DNA of 64,000 nucleotides from JBICIG01 sp043101605 (GTDB lineage Bacteria > Planctomycetota > Phycisphaerae > Phycisphaerales > UBA1924), in NCBI GenBank assembly GCA_043101605.1, contig JBICIG010000093.1:1-64000 (forward strand). The letters run 5' to 3'. The translations under genes were made by a program, and so were the position numbers. The notes below the pieces were generated by a model that was not told the origin of the DNA, searched no databases, and worked only from the letters and a program-made list of their open reading frames with translations. Below, piece after piece: positions 1-8,387 of the stretch. Each line of letters opens with the position of its first letter. The stretch's first letter is position 1.

Positions 1-192
1 TCCCATGAGCCGCCGTCTGTCCAGCAAAGCCGTCAAAGCCAAAGGCGCCCGGACCGTTCCGGGGGGTTGCGGATGGACTCTGCCTGATTGGAGCCGGTCT
101 ATGCCGTCTCACGCAAAGCCACCGTGACCGCCCGGACGCTCGGGGCGCCTTTGGCTTTGACGGCTTTGCTGGACAGACGGCGGCTCATGGGA
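1..192. repeat. Perfect 50-bp inverted repeat with 92-bp centre (left side cut by window edge)
   Basis: Bases 1-50 are the exact reverse complement of bases 143-192. Inside the perfect arms the pairing continues imperfectly: the G+C-rich stretches around 51-75 and 120-142 still partly match. The whole could fold into a hairpin of about 190 bases. The element starts at the window edge, so its outer boundary is unknown. No transposase or convincing gene lies in it; the short open frame at 88-366 has no recognisable protein features. It could be a MITE-like or REP-like element, or a large structured terminator downstream of the SOS operon. The rest of the gap (193-301) shows nothing recognisable. 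Confidence 0.75.
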
Positions 193-301
193 CGAAGCAT
201 CCCCTGCTTTGGGTCAGAAGTCAAATTCGGACCGATCACGATCCCGGCTTCAGACTTTCTTGCCGAGCGGGGCGGAATCTCCCGGGTCTTCTCCCGGCGG
301 C

Positions 302-967
302 TCAGAAGAGCGTCTCGGGAGGGGCTTCCTCGATCAGCCTGGGGTCATCGTTCTTCGGGCTGTTGACCCGGCTGGAGACCTTCCGGAGTTCGACCCGGCC
401 CGGCGGGCAGGGGCGGAGCAGCGACGGATCCTCCGAACCGGCCAGCCACGCCCGGGCGCCGTCGCGGGTGAGGATCACCGGCATCCGGTCGTGCACCTCC
501 GCGAGTTTCTCGTTCGCGTCGGTGGTCAGGATCGCAAAGCCCCTGTGTTCGGCGTCGCCCTCCCGCCGGGCCTCCCAGATCCCTGCGAACGCCATGACGG
601 GCCCGTCGGCGAGAGTCACATAGAACGGCTGCTTGGCCTTGCCGATCTGTTGCCACTCGTAGAACCCCGACGCGGGCACGACGCAGCGACGCTTGGCGAA
701 CGCGTCGCGGAAGGTGGGCTTCTCGGCGGCGGTCTCGCTCCGCGCGTTGATGTGCCCCGCGCCGGGCTCCTTCGCCCACACGGGCACGAAGCCCCACGCC
801 ATCATCTCGAGGTGCTTTGGTTCGTCGGGGCCGGTGACGCACACGGGCGTTGGCTGCGTGGGCGCGACATTCCACGACTTGGGCGGCTCATCCATCATCG
901 GGAACTTGAGGTCCAGGAAGTCGTGGACCTGCCGCCAGGTGAACTCGCGTGTGAATCGTCCGCACAT
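302..967 (-). CDS. yedK: SOS response-associated peptidase family protein (SRAP, YedK/HMCES)
   Basis: 221 aa, the usual SRAP length. The protein begins MCGRF, which exposes the catalytic Cys2 after Met removal. It has the early WNVAPTQ segment, the PASGFYEW segment carrying the active-site Glu, and a late H-D-R-M-P motif. SRAP proteins form a thiazolidine crosslink to abasic sites in single-stranded DNA and so shield them from strand breakage. The start lies 41 bases after the dnaE2 stop on the same strand, so it is probably the last gene of the imuA-imuB-dnaE2 damage operon. The family assignment is firm; the operon role is inferred. Confidence 0.93.
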   Translation of the reverse strand: MCGRFTREFTWRQVHDFLDLKFPMMDEPPKSWNVAPTQPTPVCVTGPDEPKHLEMMAWGFVPVWAKEPGAGHINARSETAAEKPTFRDAFAKRRCVVPASGFYEWQQIGKAKQPFYVTLADGPVMAFAGIWEARREGDAEHRGFAILTTDANEKLAEVHDRMPVILTRDGARAWLAGSEDPSLLRPCPPGRVELRKVSSRVNSPKNDDPRLIEEAPPETLF

Positions 968-1008
968 GGGCGCATTGTTGCGTGTCGTCGCGGCTGGTGC
1001 GCGCCGGG

Positions 1009-4000
1009 TCAGTGGAAGTCCCGCGAAGCCGAGACGAGCGAGGGGAGGAGCTCATCGAGGCTCTCGACGTGCTGCGCGTGGATGTGCACGACCGAGCCGT
1101 CGCGTTCGACCTTGCCCCGCACCAGCAGCGAGACGCTCAGCCGAGCGACGCGGCGGTAGCGCTCGAAGATATCGCGCCACAGCACCAGGTTCGCGATGCC
1201 CGTCTCGTCCTCGAGGGTGATGAAGACGACGCCCGAAGCGGTGCTGGGGCGCTGGCGGCAGAGGACCAGACCCGCGACGCGGACCTCCCGCCCGTTCGGG
1301 CAGGCCCGCTCGGAGCGGAGCAGCCCGTTGGGGATCGCGTCGCGCTCGTCGAGCCGGTCGCGGATGAACGAGATGGGGTGGGCCTTGAGCGAGAGCCCGG
1401 CGGTGTGGTAGTCGTGGAGGACGCGCCGCGCGATCGGGACCGCAGGGAGCGCGTCGAGCCCGGTCTCGTCGGTCCCGTCTCGCTCGGCAAAGAGCGGGAG
1501 CGGCTCGTCGCGCAGGGGCTTGATCTGCCACAGCGCCCGCTGGCGGTCGAGCCCCATCGATCCGAACGCGTCGCCCCGTGCCAGGCACCGCAGCGCGCGC
1601 ACGCTCACGCCGCTGGCGCGCCAGAGCGATTCGATCGTCGCGAAGTCGCCCCGGGTGCGCACGGCGTCGCGGATCCGGCATGCGTCCTGCTCGGGCATCC
1701 CCTTGACCAGGCGCATCCCAAGCCGCAGCACCGAGCCCTGCTCCTCGAGCGTGCAGTCCCAGTCGCTGTGGTTGACATCGACAGGTCGGACCTCGACTCC
1801 GTGCTCCTTCGCATCGCGGACGATCTGGGCGGGGAGGAAGAAGCCCCTGGGCTGGCGGTTGATCAGGGCGGCGGCGAAGGCGGCGGGGTGGAACTTCTTG
1901 AGCCACGCCGAGACATAGACGAGGATCGCAAAGCTCGCCGCGTGCGATTCGGGGAACCCGTACTCGCTGAAGCCCTTGATCTGCTCGAAGCATCGCTCTG
2001 CGAAGTCGCGCGGGTACCCGTTGGCGAGCATGCCCGCGATGATCTTCTCGCCAAAGCGGCGGATCGCGTCCCCCTTGCGTTTCCACGCGGCCATGGCGCG
2101 GCGGAGCTGGTCGGCTTCATCGGGCGTGAACCCCGCCGCGACGATCGAGAGCTGCATCGCCTGCTCCTGGAACAGGGGCACGCCCAGCGTGCGTCCGAGG
2201 ACCGCCCGGACCCGATCGTTGGGAAACTCGACCGCTTCCTCGCCGCGCCGCCGACGCAGGTAGGGATGGACCATCTTCCCCTGGATCGGGCCCGGGCGGA
2301 CGATCGCGACCTCGATGACCAGGTCGTAGAACTCGCGCGGCTTGAGGCGTGGGAGCATCGACATCTGCGCCCGGCTCTCGATCTGGAAGACGCCGACCGT
2401 GTCGGCCTGCTGGATCATCTCGTAGACCGGGTCGTCGGCTCGCTGGCGGCGCATGACCGCGGGGATGGACAGATCCTCGCCGCGGTGCTCGCCGAGCAGT
2501 TCGAACGCCCTGCGGATGCATGTGAGCATGCCCAGCCCGAGGCAATCGACCTTGAGCATGCCCATCGCGTCGATGTCGTCCTTGTCCCACTCGATGACGG
2601 TCCGATCCTCCATCGCCGCGTTCTCGATGGGGACGAGGTCGTGCAGCGGCCCGCGGGTGATGACGAACCCGCCGACATGCTGCGAGAGATGCCGCGGGAA
2701 ACCGATGAGCTGGCGCGACAGGTCGATGACGCGCCGGATGGTCGGCTCGTGCGGGTCCAGCCCGATCTCGCGGACGCGCCGGTCGCTGACGCCCTCGCCC
2801 CAGCGATCGAGGTTCCTGGCGAGCGCGTTGATGCCGTCGAGCGACAGCCCCATGGCCTTTCCGACCTCGCGGACGGCGCTGCGTCCGCGGTAGCTGATGA
2901 CCTCGGCGGTGAGGGCGGCGCGGTCGCGGCCGTACTTGTCGTAGAGGTACTGGAGGACCTCCTCGCGGCGTTCGTGCTCGAAGTCGATGTCGATGTCGGG
3001 GGGCTCGCCGCGCGCCCGGCTGATGAACCGCTCGAAGAGCAGGCTGAAGCGTGCGGGGTCGACCTCGGTGATGCCCAGGCAGTAGCAGACCGCCGAGTTC
3101 GCCGCCCCGCCGCGCCCCTGGCAGAGGATGCCGCGCGACCGCGCGAAGCGCACGATGTCGTAGCAGGTCAGGAAGTACGCCTCGTAGCGCAGCTCCTCGA
3201 TCATCGCGAGTTCGTGCTCGATGGATTGCGTGACGCGCGGCGGGATGCCGTCTGGGTAACGCTCGCGGGCGCCCTCCTCGACCGCCCGGCGGAGGTAGGC
3301 GATGGGCGTGGTTCCCTCGGGGCAGGCCTCGACGGGGTACTCGTACTTCAGTTCGTCGAGGCTGAACGCCGAGGCTCGCTCGCCCAGGCGGAGGGTGCGA
3401 GCGAGCGACTCGGGGAACGCGTCGAAAAGCCGGTGCATCTCGGCGGCGGGCTTGAGGAACCGCTCGGCGTGGACGCCCAGGCGCGCGCCCGCTTCCTGAA
3501 TCGTGCATCCATGGCGGATGCAGGTCAGGACATCCTGCAGCGGTCGGCGGGCGGGCTCGTGGTAGAGAACCTCGTTCGTCGCGACGGTCGGCACGCCGAG
3601 CCGACGCGCCAGACGCGTGAGCCCCGCGAGGCGCTCGCGGTCAAGCCCGTCGTGGCGTGCGCACAGGCCGATCGAGAGCCGATCGTCATCGAACGCGTCG
3701 CGGAGGGACGCGACGGACGGGAGCAGGGGCTCGCCCGCGTCGGGGGAGAGACCGAGGTCGGGAGTGGGCATCACGATCGCGAGCGCACCGGCCTGGTGGT
3801 TCAGCAGGTCGTCGAGGGTGAGATGGCATTCGCCCTTGGGCGCGCGCCGCTTGCCGAGCGTGAGCAGTCGGCACAGCCCGGCGTACGCGGGGCGCGTGGT
3901 GGGGTAGACGATGATCGTCATGCCGCGTGGCTCGCTGAGTTCGAGGCGGCACCCGACGGCCAGGGGGATGCCGGTGTCCTTGGACGCGACATGCGCGCGC

Positions 4001-4233
4001 ACGATTCCAGCGAGCGAGTTGCGGTCGGCGATCGAGGCGAACCGGTGCCCGAGTTCGGCCGCCCGGGCAACGAGTTCCTCGGGGTGGCTCGCGCCGGTGA
4101 GGAAGGAGAAGTTGCTGCGGACGGCGAGTTCGGCGTAGTCGCCGGTGTGACGGCGGGGCGGCGTCGGTTCGTCCCCGTTCGGGCGGAGCCGATAGGGGTG
4201 CGGGTGCGACTTGGCGAAGGGCGCATCGGGCAT
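1009..4233 (-). CDS. dnaE2: Error-prone DNA polymerase DnaE2 (ImuC)
   Basis: 1074 aa, the usual length for DnaE2 and shorter than replicative DnaE. An N-terminal PHP domain (about residues 30-250) begins with the family signature SNFSFLTGASHPEEL. As is common in DnaE2, metal-binding His residues of this domain are replaced. The polymerase palm carries PDIDIDF with the catalytic aspartates near residue 415. A C-terminal OB-fold region follows (R-V-A-G-L-V near residue 985). DnaE2 performs translesion synthesis with ImuA and ImuB after DNA damage. Its start is three bases from the imuB stop, so the two are translationally linked. Confidence 0.96.
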   Translation of the reverse strand: MPDAPFAKSHPHPYRLRPNGDEPTPPRRHTGDYAELAVRSNFSFLTGASHPEELVARAAELGHRFASIADRNSLAGIVRAHVASKDTGIPLAVGCRLELSEPRGMTIIVYPTTRPAYAGLCRLLTLGKRRAPKGECHLTLDDLLNHQAGALAIVMPTPDLGLSPDAGEPLLPSVASLRDAFDDDRLSIGLCARHDGLDRERLAGLTRLARRLGVPTVATNEVLYHEPARRPLQDVLTCIRHGCTIQEAGARLGVHAERFLKPAAEMHRLFDAFPESLARTLRLGERASAFSLDELKYEYPVEACPEGTTPIAYLRRAVEEGARERYPDGIPPRVTQSIEHELAMIEELRYEAYFLTCYDIVRFARSRGILCQGRGGAANSAVCYCLGITEVDPARFSLLFERFISRARGEPPDIDIDFEHERREEVLQYLYDKYGRDRAALTAEVISYRGRSAVREVGKAMGLSLDGINALARNLDRWGEGVSDRRVREIGLDPHEPTIRRVIDLSRQLIGFPRHLSQHVGGFVITRGPLHDLVPIENAAMEDRTVIEWDKDDIDAMGMLKVDCLGLGMLTCIRRAFELLGEHRGEDLSIPAVMRRQRADDPVYEMIQQADTVGVFQIESRAQMSMLPRLKPREFYDLVIEVAIVRPGPIQGKMVHPYLRRRRGEEAVEFPNDRVRAVLGRTLGVPLFQEQAMQLSIVAAGFTPDEADQLRRAMAAWKRKGDAIRRFGEKIIAGMLANGYPRDFAERCFEQIKGFSEYGFPESHAASFAILVYVSAWLKKFHPAAFAAALINRQPRGFFLPAQIVRDAKEHGVEVRPVDVNHSDWDCTLEEQGSVLRLGMRLVKGMPEQDACRIRDAVRTRGDFATIESLWRASGVSVRALRCLARGDAFGSMGLDRQRALWQIKPLRDEPLPLFAERDGTDETGLDALPAVPIARRVLHDYHTAGLSLKAHPISFIRDRLDERDAIPNGLLRSERACPNGREVRVAGLVLCRQRPSTASGVVFITLEDETGIANLVLWRDIFERYRRVARLSVSLLVRGKVERDGSVVHIHAQHVESLDELLPSLVSASRDFH

Positions 4234-4236
4234 CGG

Positions 4237-5991
4237 CTAGGACCACAGCCCGTGGACGAACCAGCGATCGGTGCGGCGATCAGGGTGACGGCCCGGGGCC
4301 TGGTGGGCGGCGGGGCGGTCGCTCCGCTGGCGGAAGATCCAGAGCCAGCGCCCGGTTTCGTCCTGCACGCGGAAGTAGTCGCGGGTGGTCTCGAAAGGAG
4401 CGGGGGTGGTGCGCGCGCGGGCGGTTGATCGCCACCACTCGGGCGCGATGCGTTCGGGCCCGGTGCTGTCGGTGATGCGTCGGTCCTCGCCGAGCCAGCG
4501 GATGCGGTGGACGGGCCCATCCGGGCTGAGCGCGATGACCTCGATGGGTTCGGGATGGTTGAGGAGGATCGCGGGTCGGCGGGTGATGCCGCGGACGATG
4601 CCGGCGTGGGCGTCATCGCTCAGCGTGCGTTCGGCGGGGCGGGAGGGAGCGGCGGTGACGGGTTCGAGGCGCGTGCCGCGTTCGGGCAGGTGCGACGATC
4701 CGGGAACGGCGTGCAGCACGCGTGACTCGCCGAGGCGATTGATCAGCGCATCGAGCAGGCGGTCGCGGTCGGTGTCGGTGATGCGTGTGTCCGTGGCGGG
4801 CTGGTCGCGTGTCTGGTGCGACCAGTGCTCGGGCTGATCGTGGATCGCGCGCTCGAGGCGGGTCGCGTGCAGGCGCACGGCTTCGACGCCGAAGCCCAGG
4901 TGAGTGCGTTCGAGTCGGGGTCGGACGAGCGTCCAGAGGTGGGAGGAATCGAGGACGGGGCGGCTCATCGCAAAGCCGAGGACCGCGGGTTCGAGGTCGC
5001 TGCGCTTGAGTTCGAGGCGCATGCGTGTGACGCCATGCTGGAGCCGGGCGAGTTGCTGCGCGAGATCGTCGAGGATGGTGCGCACGGCGAGTTCGATCGC
5101 TTCGAGGCGGTCGGTGGGTCCCTCGAAGAGCTGTTCGGCGCGGACGGGGGCGCGCGGGCGCAGGGGGGTGATCATCTCGATCGCCTCGCCGAGCGCGCGG
5201 TCGAGGGCGAGGGTGAGCGACTCGCCGAAGCGTGCGGGCAGGACCGAGCGGGGCAGGGCGAGCAGGTCCCCGAGGCAGTCGAGCCCGACCTCGGCAAGAG
5301 CGGCGAGGGTGGGGGTGTCCAGCGCGAGCGACGCGACGGGGAGGGTCATGAGCGAGCCGCGGAGATCGCGCGGGTGGAGGATGGTTTCGTCGGCCGGGGC
5401 GAAGCGGGCGACGGCGCGGGCACCGGCGAAGGTGGGGGCGATCGCGATGCGGGTGTGGAAGCCGAGGCGGGCGAGTTCGGTGCGCGCGCGGGCGAGGAGT
5501 TGGGGCTCGCCGCCGAAGACGCGATCGCAGCCGGTGAGATCGAGGAGGAGGGCGTCGTGCGGGTCGGAGTGCGTGGCGGTGGTCTTGCTCGTGGTCTTGG
5601 TGTGGGGCGGTTCGTCGAGCGCGACGACGGGGGAGAAGCGCATCGCCCATTGGCCCAGTGCGCCCAGAGCGGCGCGGTCGCGGCGGGGGGTGAAGTCCTC
5701 GATGCGGACGCGGGCGTTCGGGAAGAGGGCGCGGGCCTGGCTGACGGGGAGCCCCGGGCGCACGCCGACGCGGGCGGCGTGTTCGCAGCAGCGGGCGACG
5801 ACCTGGCGCTGATTGCTGAGCGTGGCGAGGAGGAGCGGGTCAGCCGAAGCGGAGGAGTTGGAACTCCGGCGTGTGTCGCGTCGGCGGAGCAGATCGATCG
5901 CGAGGCTCGGGAACCAGATGCACATCGCCCGTTTGGGCAGGTTCGTGGTGATCGGGGTGAGATTCTCGTGGTTGGAGTTCGTCGGGTTCAT
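4237..5991 (-). CDS. imuB: ImuB, catalytically inactive Y-family polymerase homologue
   Basis: 584 aa. It shows a Y-family (DinB/UmuC-like) fold: MCIWFPSLAID near the N-terminus, VARCCEHAARVGVRPGLPVSQA in two adjoining parts, then LLDLTGCDRVFGG. Its C-terminus has the ImuB ending RDYFRVQDETG...WLWIFR...WFVHGLW. Members of this family lack the polymerase acidic residues and act as the adaptor that ties DnaE2 to the beta clamp. The ATG at 5991 overlaps imuA by 152 bases. An internal ATG at 5925, directly before the conserved CIWFP block, would overlap by 86 and is an equally good start. The gene sits between imuA and dnaE2. Confidence 0.92.
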   Translation of the reverse strand: MNPTNSNHENLTPITTNLPKRAMCIWFPSLAIDLLRRRDTRRSSNSSASADPLLLATLSNQRQVVARCCEHAARVGVRPGLPVSQARALFPNARVRIEDFTPRRDRAALGALGQWAMRFSPVVALDEPPHTKTTSKTTATHSDPHDALLLDLTGCDRVFGGEPQLLARARTELARLGFHTRIAIAPTFAGARAVARFAPADETILHPRDLRGSLMTLPVASLALDTPTLAALAEVGLDCLGDLLALPRSVLPARFGESLTLALDRALGEAIEMITPLRPRAPVRAEQLFEGPTDRLEAIELAVRTILDDLAQQLARLQHGVTRMRLELKRSDLEPAVLGFAMSRPVLDSSHLWTLVRPRLERTHLGFGVEAVRLHATRLERAIHDQPEHWSHQTRDQPATDTRITDTDRDRLLDALINRLGESRVLHAVPGSSHLPERGTRLEPVTAAPSRPAERTLSDDAHAGIVRGITRRPAILLNHPEPIEVIALSPDGPVHRIRWLGEDRRITDSTGPERIAPEWWRSTARARTTPAPFETTRDYFRVQDETGRWLWIFRQRSDRPAAHQAPGRHPDRRTDRWFVHGLWS

Positions 5992-6763
5992 GGCGCACGG
6001 TGGGACGGAGTTGGACGGTCCAGCGGGAGTCGTCTTGCGCGGCCGGGGCGCGGTGCTTGCAGCGGAGGAGTTCGAGCGTCCAGGTGGGAGAGGTGATCGG
6101 GGAAGCGATCGAAGAAGCCGCGGGGTTGGTGCGCACGAGCCAGCGCGTCGCGGCGGCGGAGAGTTGGGCGAGTTCGTGCGACGGGCGGAGGAGCAGCCCC
6201 GGGGCGCCCCCTTCCTGGGCGGCGAGTTGCAGGCGGCGCGAGGCGGGCATGGTCAGGCGGCTGGCGTCGGCGATGACCAGCGCGATGCCGGGGCATCGCA
6301 GCGAGGTGTCGATCGCCCAGACGCGTGCGCTGGCATCGGGGGCATCGATGAAGACCGAGCGGTCGAGGAGGTCGGGGGTCATCGCGAGGGGGCTGGGCCA
6401 GGATCGGCGGCCGATCCAGAGGATCGAGCCGGCGCGCGGCCCGGTCGCGCCCGCGAGATGGAGCATGAGGGTGAGCGGGGGGTGCCAGGTGCGGGTGGCG
6501 GCGTGGCGGGGGGCGTGATCGGGGTCGAGGGTGCCAAACCACTCATGGACGCTGCCGCGGGCGAGTCCGCCGAGTGCGTGATCGATCGCGTCCCAGCCGG
6601 TGGGGATGCCGGCGCGGGTTCGGCGGGCGTGGTTTGAGCGCTGCTCGATCTGCTCGACCTGCTCGGCGAGGCGGCTCAGGCGGTGTGGAGCGGGGGGTTG
6701 AGGAGGGGCCTGAGGGCTCGCGTGGCGGCCCGGGGGCGGTTGTTCAGGGAGCAAAGATCGCAT
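5840..6763 (-). CDS. imuA: ImuA, RecA-like translesion synthesis accessory protein
   Basis: 307 aa. The central part matches the ImuA/SulA-like RecA fold: G-W-D-A-I-D near residue 55, GLARGSVHEWFG, SILWIGRRSWPSP in the nucleotide-site region, and WAIDTSLRCPGIALVIAD. It is the first gene of the imuA-imuB-dnaE2 cassette. About the last 50 residues, after the WTVQLRPT block, lie in the overlap with imuB and look like compositional filler, so the functional protein may end near the imuB start. A promoter and a LexA-like box lie immediately upstream, and the ATG is six bases from the -10 element. Confidence 0.88.
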   Translation of the reverse strand: MRSLLPEQPPPGRHASPQAPPQPPAPHRLSRLAEQVEQIEQRSNHARRTRAGIPTGWDAIDHALGGLARGSVHEWFGTLDPDHAPRHAATRTWHPPLTLMLHLAGATGPRAGSILWIGRRSWPSPLAMTPDLLDRSVFIDAPDASARVWAIDTSLRCPGIALVIADASRLTMPASRRLQLAAQEGGAPGLLLRPSHELAQLSAAATRWLVRTNPAASSIASPITSPTWTLELLRCKHRAPAAQDDSRWTVQLRPTVRHEPDELQPRESHPDHHEPAQTGDVHLVPEPRDRSAPPTRHTPEFQLLRFG

Positions 6764-6769
6764 TTTGTA

Positions 6770-6798
6770 AGGGTACTGGGATCATGCGGCAAGTTCAA
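6770..6798 (-). promoter_or_regulatory. imuA promoter, apparently leaderless
   Basis: On the minus strand TTGAAC (6793-6798) and TACCCT (6770-6775) are separated by exactly 17 bases, matching sigma-70 spacing. Six bases then precede the imuA ATG, so the predicted +1 falls on or next to the start codon. No Shine-Dalgarno sequence fits between them. Confidence 0.6.
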
Positions 6799-6807
6799 GA
6801 AAAGTTC
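6793..6807 (-). promoter_or_regulatory. Candidate LexA box GAAC-N7-GAAC
   Basis: The minus strand reads GAACTTTTCTTGAAC, a direct repeat of GAAC with seven bases between. This is the LexA operator type known from alphaproteobacteria. It overlaps the -35 hexamer of the imuA promoter, which is the right place for repression of a damage-inducible operon. No lexA gene is in the window, so the regulator is inferred. Confidence 0.6.
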
Positions 6808-6865
6808 GGTGATTTAGGCGCAGAATTGTGGTTGGTCGGAGGGAGCGGGACAGGGGGCGGCGGGG

Positions 6866-7807
6866 TCAGCGGACGCCGCTGAGGGGCGGGGGGTCGGCGT
6901 CGGAGCCGTTGCCGCTGAACCGGGTGTTGGAGGCTTGCGAGTCGAAGGCGGAGAAGGAGCCGTCGGGGTTGAAGGTGTAGCCGAGGACCGAGGCGCGGGC
7001 GGTCTGGACATGCCCGTCGCAGAAGAGGAAGTTGGCGGCGTTGAGGTGGCGTTCGTGCGGGCCGCCGCGGTGTTCGGGGGCGCGGTTCCGGCGGTCGGCG
7101 AAGTCGCCGTTGGGATTGAGTCGGGGCGGGTCGAGGACATAGCCGTGCCCACCCTCGGCGAGGAGGTCGGGGTCGCGGCTGCCGTCGGTGCGGTTGGGTG
7201 TGCGGAGTTCGGGGGCCTTGCCGGCGGCGGTGCCGAGGGAGTCGGCGGCGGCGACGGTGCGTGAGCCGTCGACGCGTGAGGCGCGGACGGGGAAGTTGAT
7301 GAAGCCCTGGGATTCGTCGTCGTTGGCGAAGCGGGTGTTGCCGAGGAACTGGTGGTTGTAGCCGTAGGGCGAGTTGCGGGTGCTGACCCAGTCGTCGGCG
7401 CTGGGGCAGAGGAAGACGGGGTTGGTGACGGGGAGGGAGGGCTCGTCTGCGTCGCGCTCGCTGGGGAGTGCGTAGGCGTAGAAGCCTGCGGAGGCGCCCA
7501 TCATGGCGAACCAGCGTGGGCGGTAGTGGTTGCCGTTGCCGACCCAGTAGAGGTTGTCGTCGTAGTCGGCGGCGCGGCCGGGCTGTCCGGGGACGGAGAT
7601 GTCGTCGTTGTCGTCGGCGTAGACCTGCCAGCCGATGCCGATCTGACGGAGCTGGGAGGCGCACTGGATGGCGCGGGCGCGTTCGCGGGCGGTGGCGAGG
7701 GCGGGAAGGAAGATCGCGATGAGGATCGCGATGATGGCGATGACGACGAGGAGTTCGATGAGGGTGAAGGCCGGGGCAGGGTTGCTGGGGCGGGCGGATC
7801 GAGTCAT
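6866..7807 (-). CDS. Pseudopilin-like protein with prepilin N-terminus and H-x9-DG motif
   Basis: 313 aa. Residues 13-35 form a type IV prepilin signal: F-T-L-I-E-L-L-V-V-I-A-I-I after a short charged leader, with Glu at position +5 of the mature chain. Near the C-terminus HLNAANFLFCDG fits the H-x9-DG motif of the large planctomycete family of type II-secretion-like pseudopilins. The globular part has no recognised enzyme motif. Such proteins are processed by a prepilin peptidase, and their role is unknown. It lies alone on the minus strand, upstream of and divergent from the redox operon. Confidence 0.85.
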   Translation of the reverse strand: MTRSARPSNPAPAFTLIELLVVIAIIAILIAIFLPALATARERARAIQCASQLRQIGIGWQVYADDNDDISVPGQPGRAADYDDNLYWVGNGNHYRPRWFAMMGASAGFYAYALPSERDADEPSLPVTNPVFLCPSADDWVSTRNSPYGYNHQFLGNTRFANDDESQGFINFPVRASRVDGSRTVAAADSLGTAAGKAPELRTPNRTDGSRDPDLLAEGGHGYVLDPPRLNPNGDFADRRNRAPEHRGGPHERHLNAANFLFCDGHVQTARASVLGYTFNPDGSFSAFDSQASNTRFSGNGSDADPPPLSGVR

Positions 7808-7980
7808 GAATACTTTCGGAGTTGGAACAGAGGTTCAGGCCGCGGGGTTAACGGGCAGCCGACGGACGGGGACGGCCGAGGGGATCTTCGTGCAGATGCC
7901 GGGGTGGGCTGCACCCGGGCGGGCGGATTCTGGCAGGATGTGCCCGAGGAAGCTCGGGGGAACGGGTCAGGGGCGAGACG

Positions 7981-8208
7981 ATGTTGCTGGTGCAACAGAT
8001 TCTGCTTTGGGTGATCGCGGCGTACGCGGGCGTCGGGCTGGCGGTGGGGCTGGCGTTCGTGTCGGTGGGTGTGTCGCGGGTGGACGAGGCGATGGGCGGG
8101 ACGCACTGGAGCGTGCGGATTCTGCTGCTGCCGGGGGCGGTGGCGGTGTGGCCGATCGTGCTGATGAGGTGGTTCGGTGCGCGAGGGGCGAAGGGAGAGC
8201 CGCGATGA
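7981..8208 (+). CDS. Small two-helix membrane protein
   Basis: 75 aa with two hydrophobic segments, about residues 4-28 and 45-63, and a short basic C-terminal tail. No family recognised. Its stop overlaps the next start (ATGA, 8205-8208), so it opens a tightly coupled four-gene operon with the Rieske fusion protein. It is probably an assembly or anchoring subunit of that membrane redox complex; this is inferred from position only. Confidence 0.7.
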   Translation: MLLVQQILLWVIAAYAGVGLAVGLAFVSVGVSRVDEAMGGTHWSVRILLLPGAVAVWPIVLMRWFGARGAKGEPR

Positions 8209-8387
8209 ACCGGGCTCAGCGGCGGGCGCATCTGATCGCGTGGCTGGTGCTCGTGCCGGTGCTGGCGCTGTTGCTTGCGATCGGGTCGGGTCGGTTCGGG
8301 GGTGCGGGCGCGCCGGGGGACGGAGGCTCCGGCGGTGCGGCGGTGCTCGACAGCGCGGCGCAGATCGCGGGGGAGGGCTCGCGGTGA
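8205..8387 (+). CDS. Very small single-helix membrane protein
   Basis: 60 aa starting MNRAQRRAH. One hydrophobic helix (about residues 10-27), then a Gly-rich segment and a short tail. The start overlaps the preceding stop as ATGA, and its own stop overlaps the GTG of the next gene (GTGA, 8384-8387). This double coupling, rather than any homology, supports it as real. It could be a small subunit of the redox complex. Confidence 0.6.
   Translation: MNRAQRRAHLIAWLVLVPVLALLLAIGSGRFGGAGAPGDGGSGGAAVLDSAAQIAGEGSR

Noticed and set aside
88..366. A 92-codon open frame across the inverted repeat
   Set aside because: It runs through one repeat arm and into the SRAP gene antisense, with no ribosome site or protein features.
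982..4428. A 1,148-codon plus-strand open frame opposite dnaE2
   Set aside because: The translation has no domain and a composition typical of antisense GC-rich frames; dnaE2 on the other strand is unmistakable.
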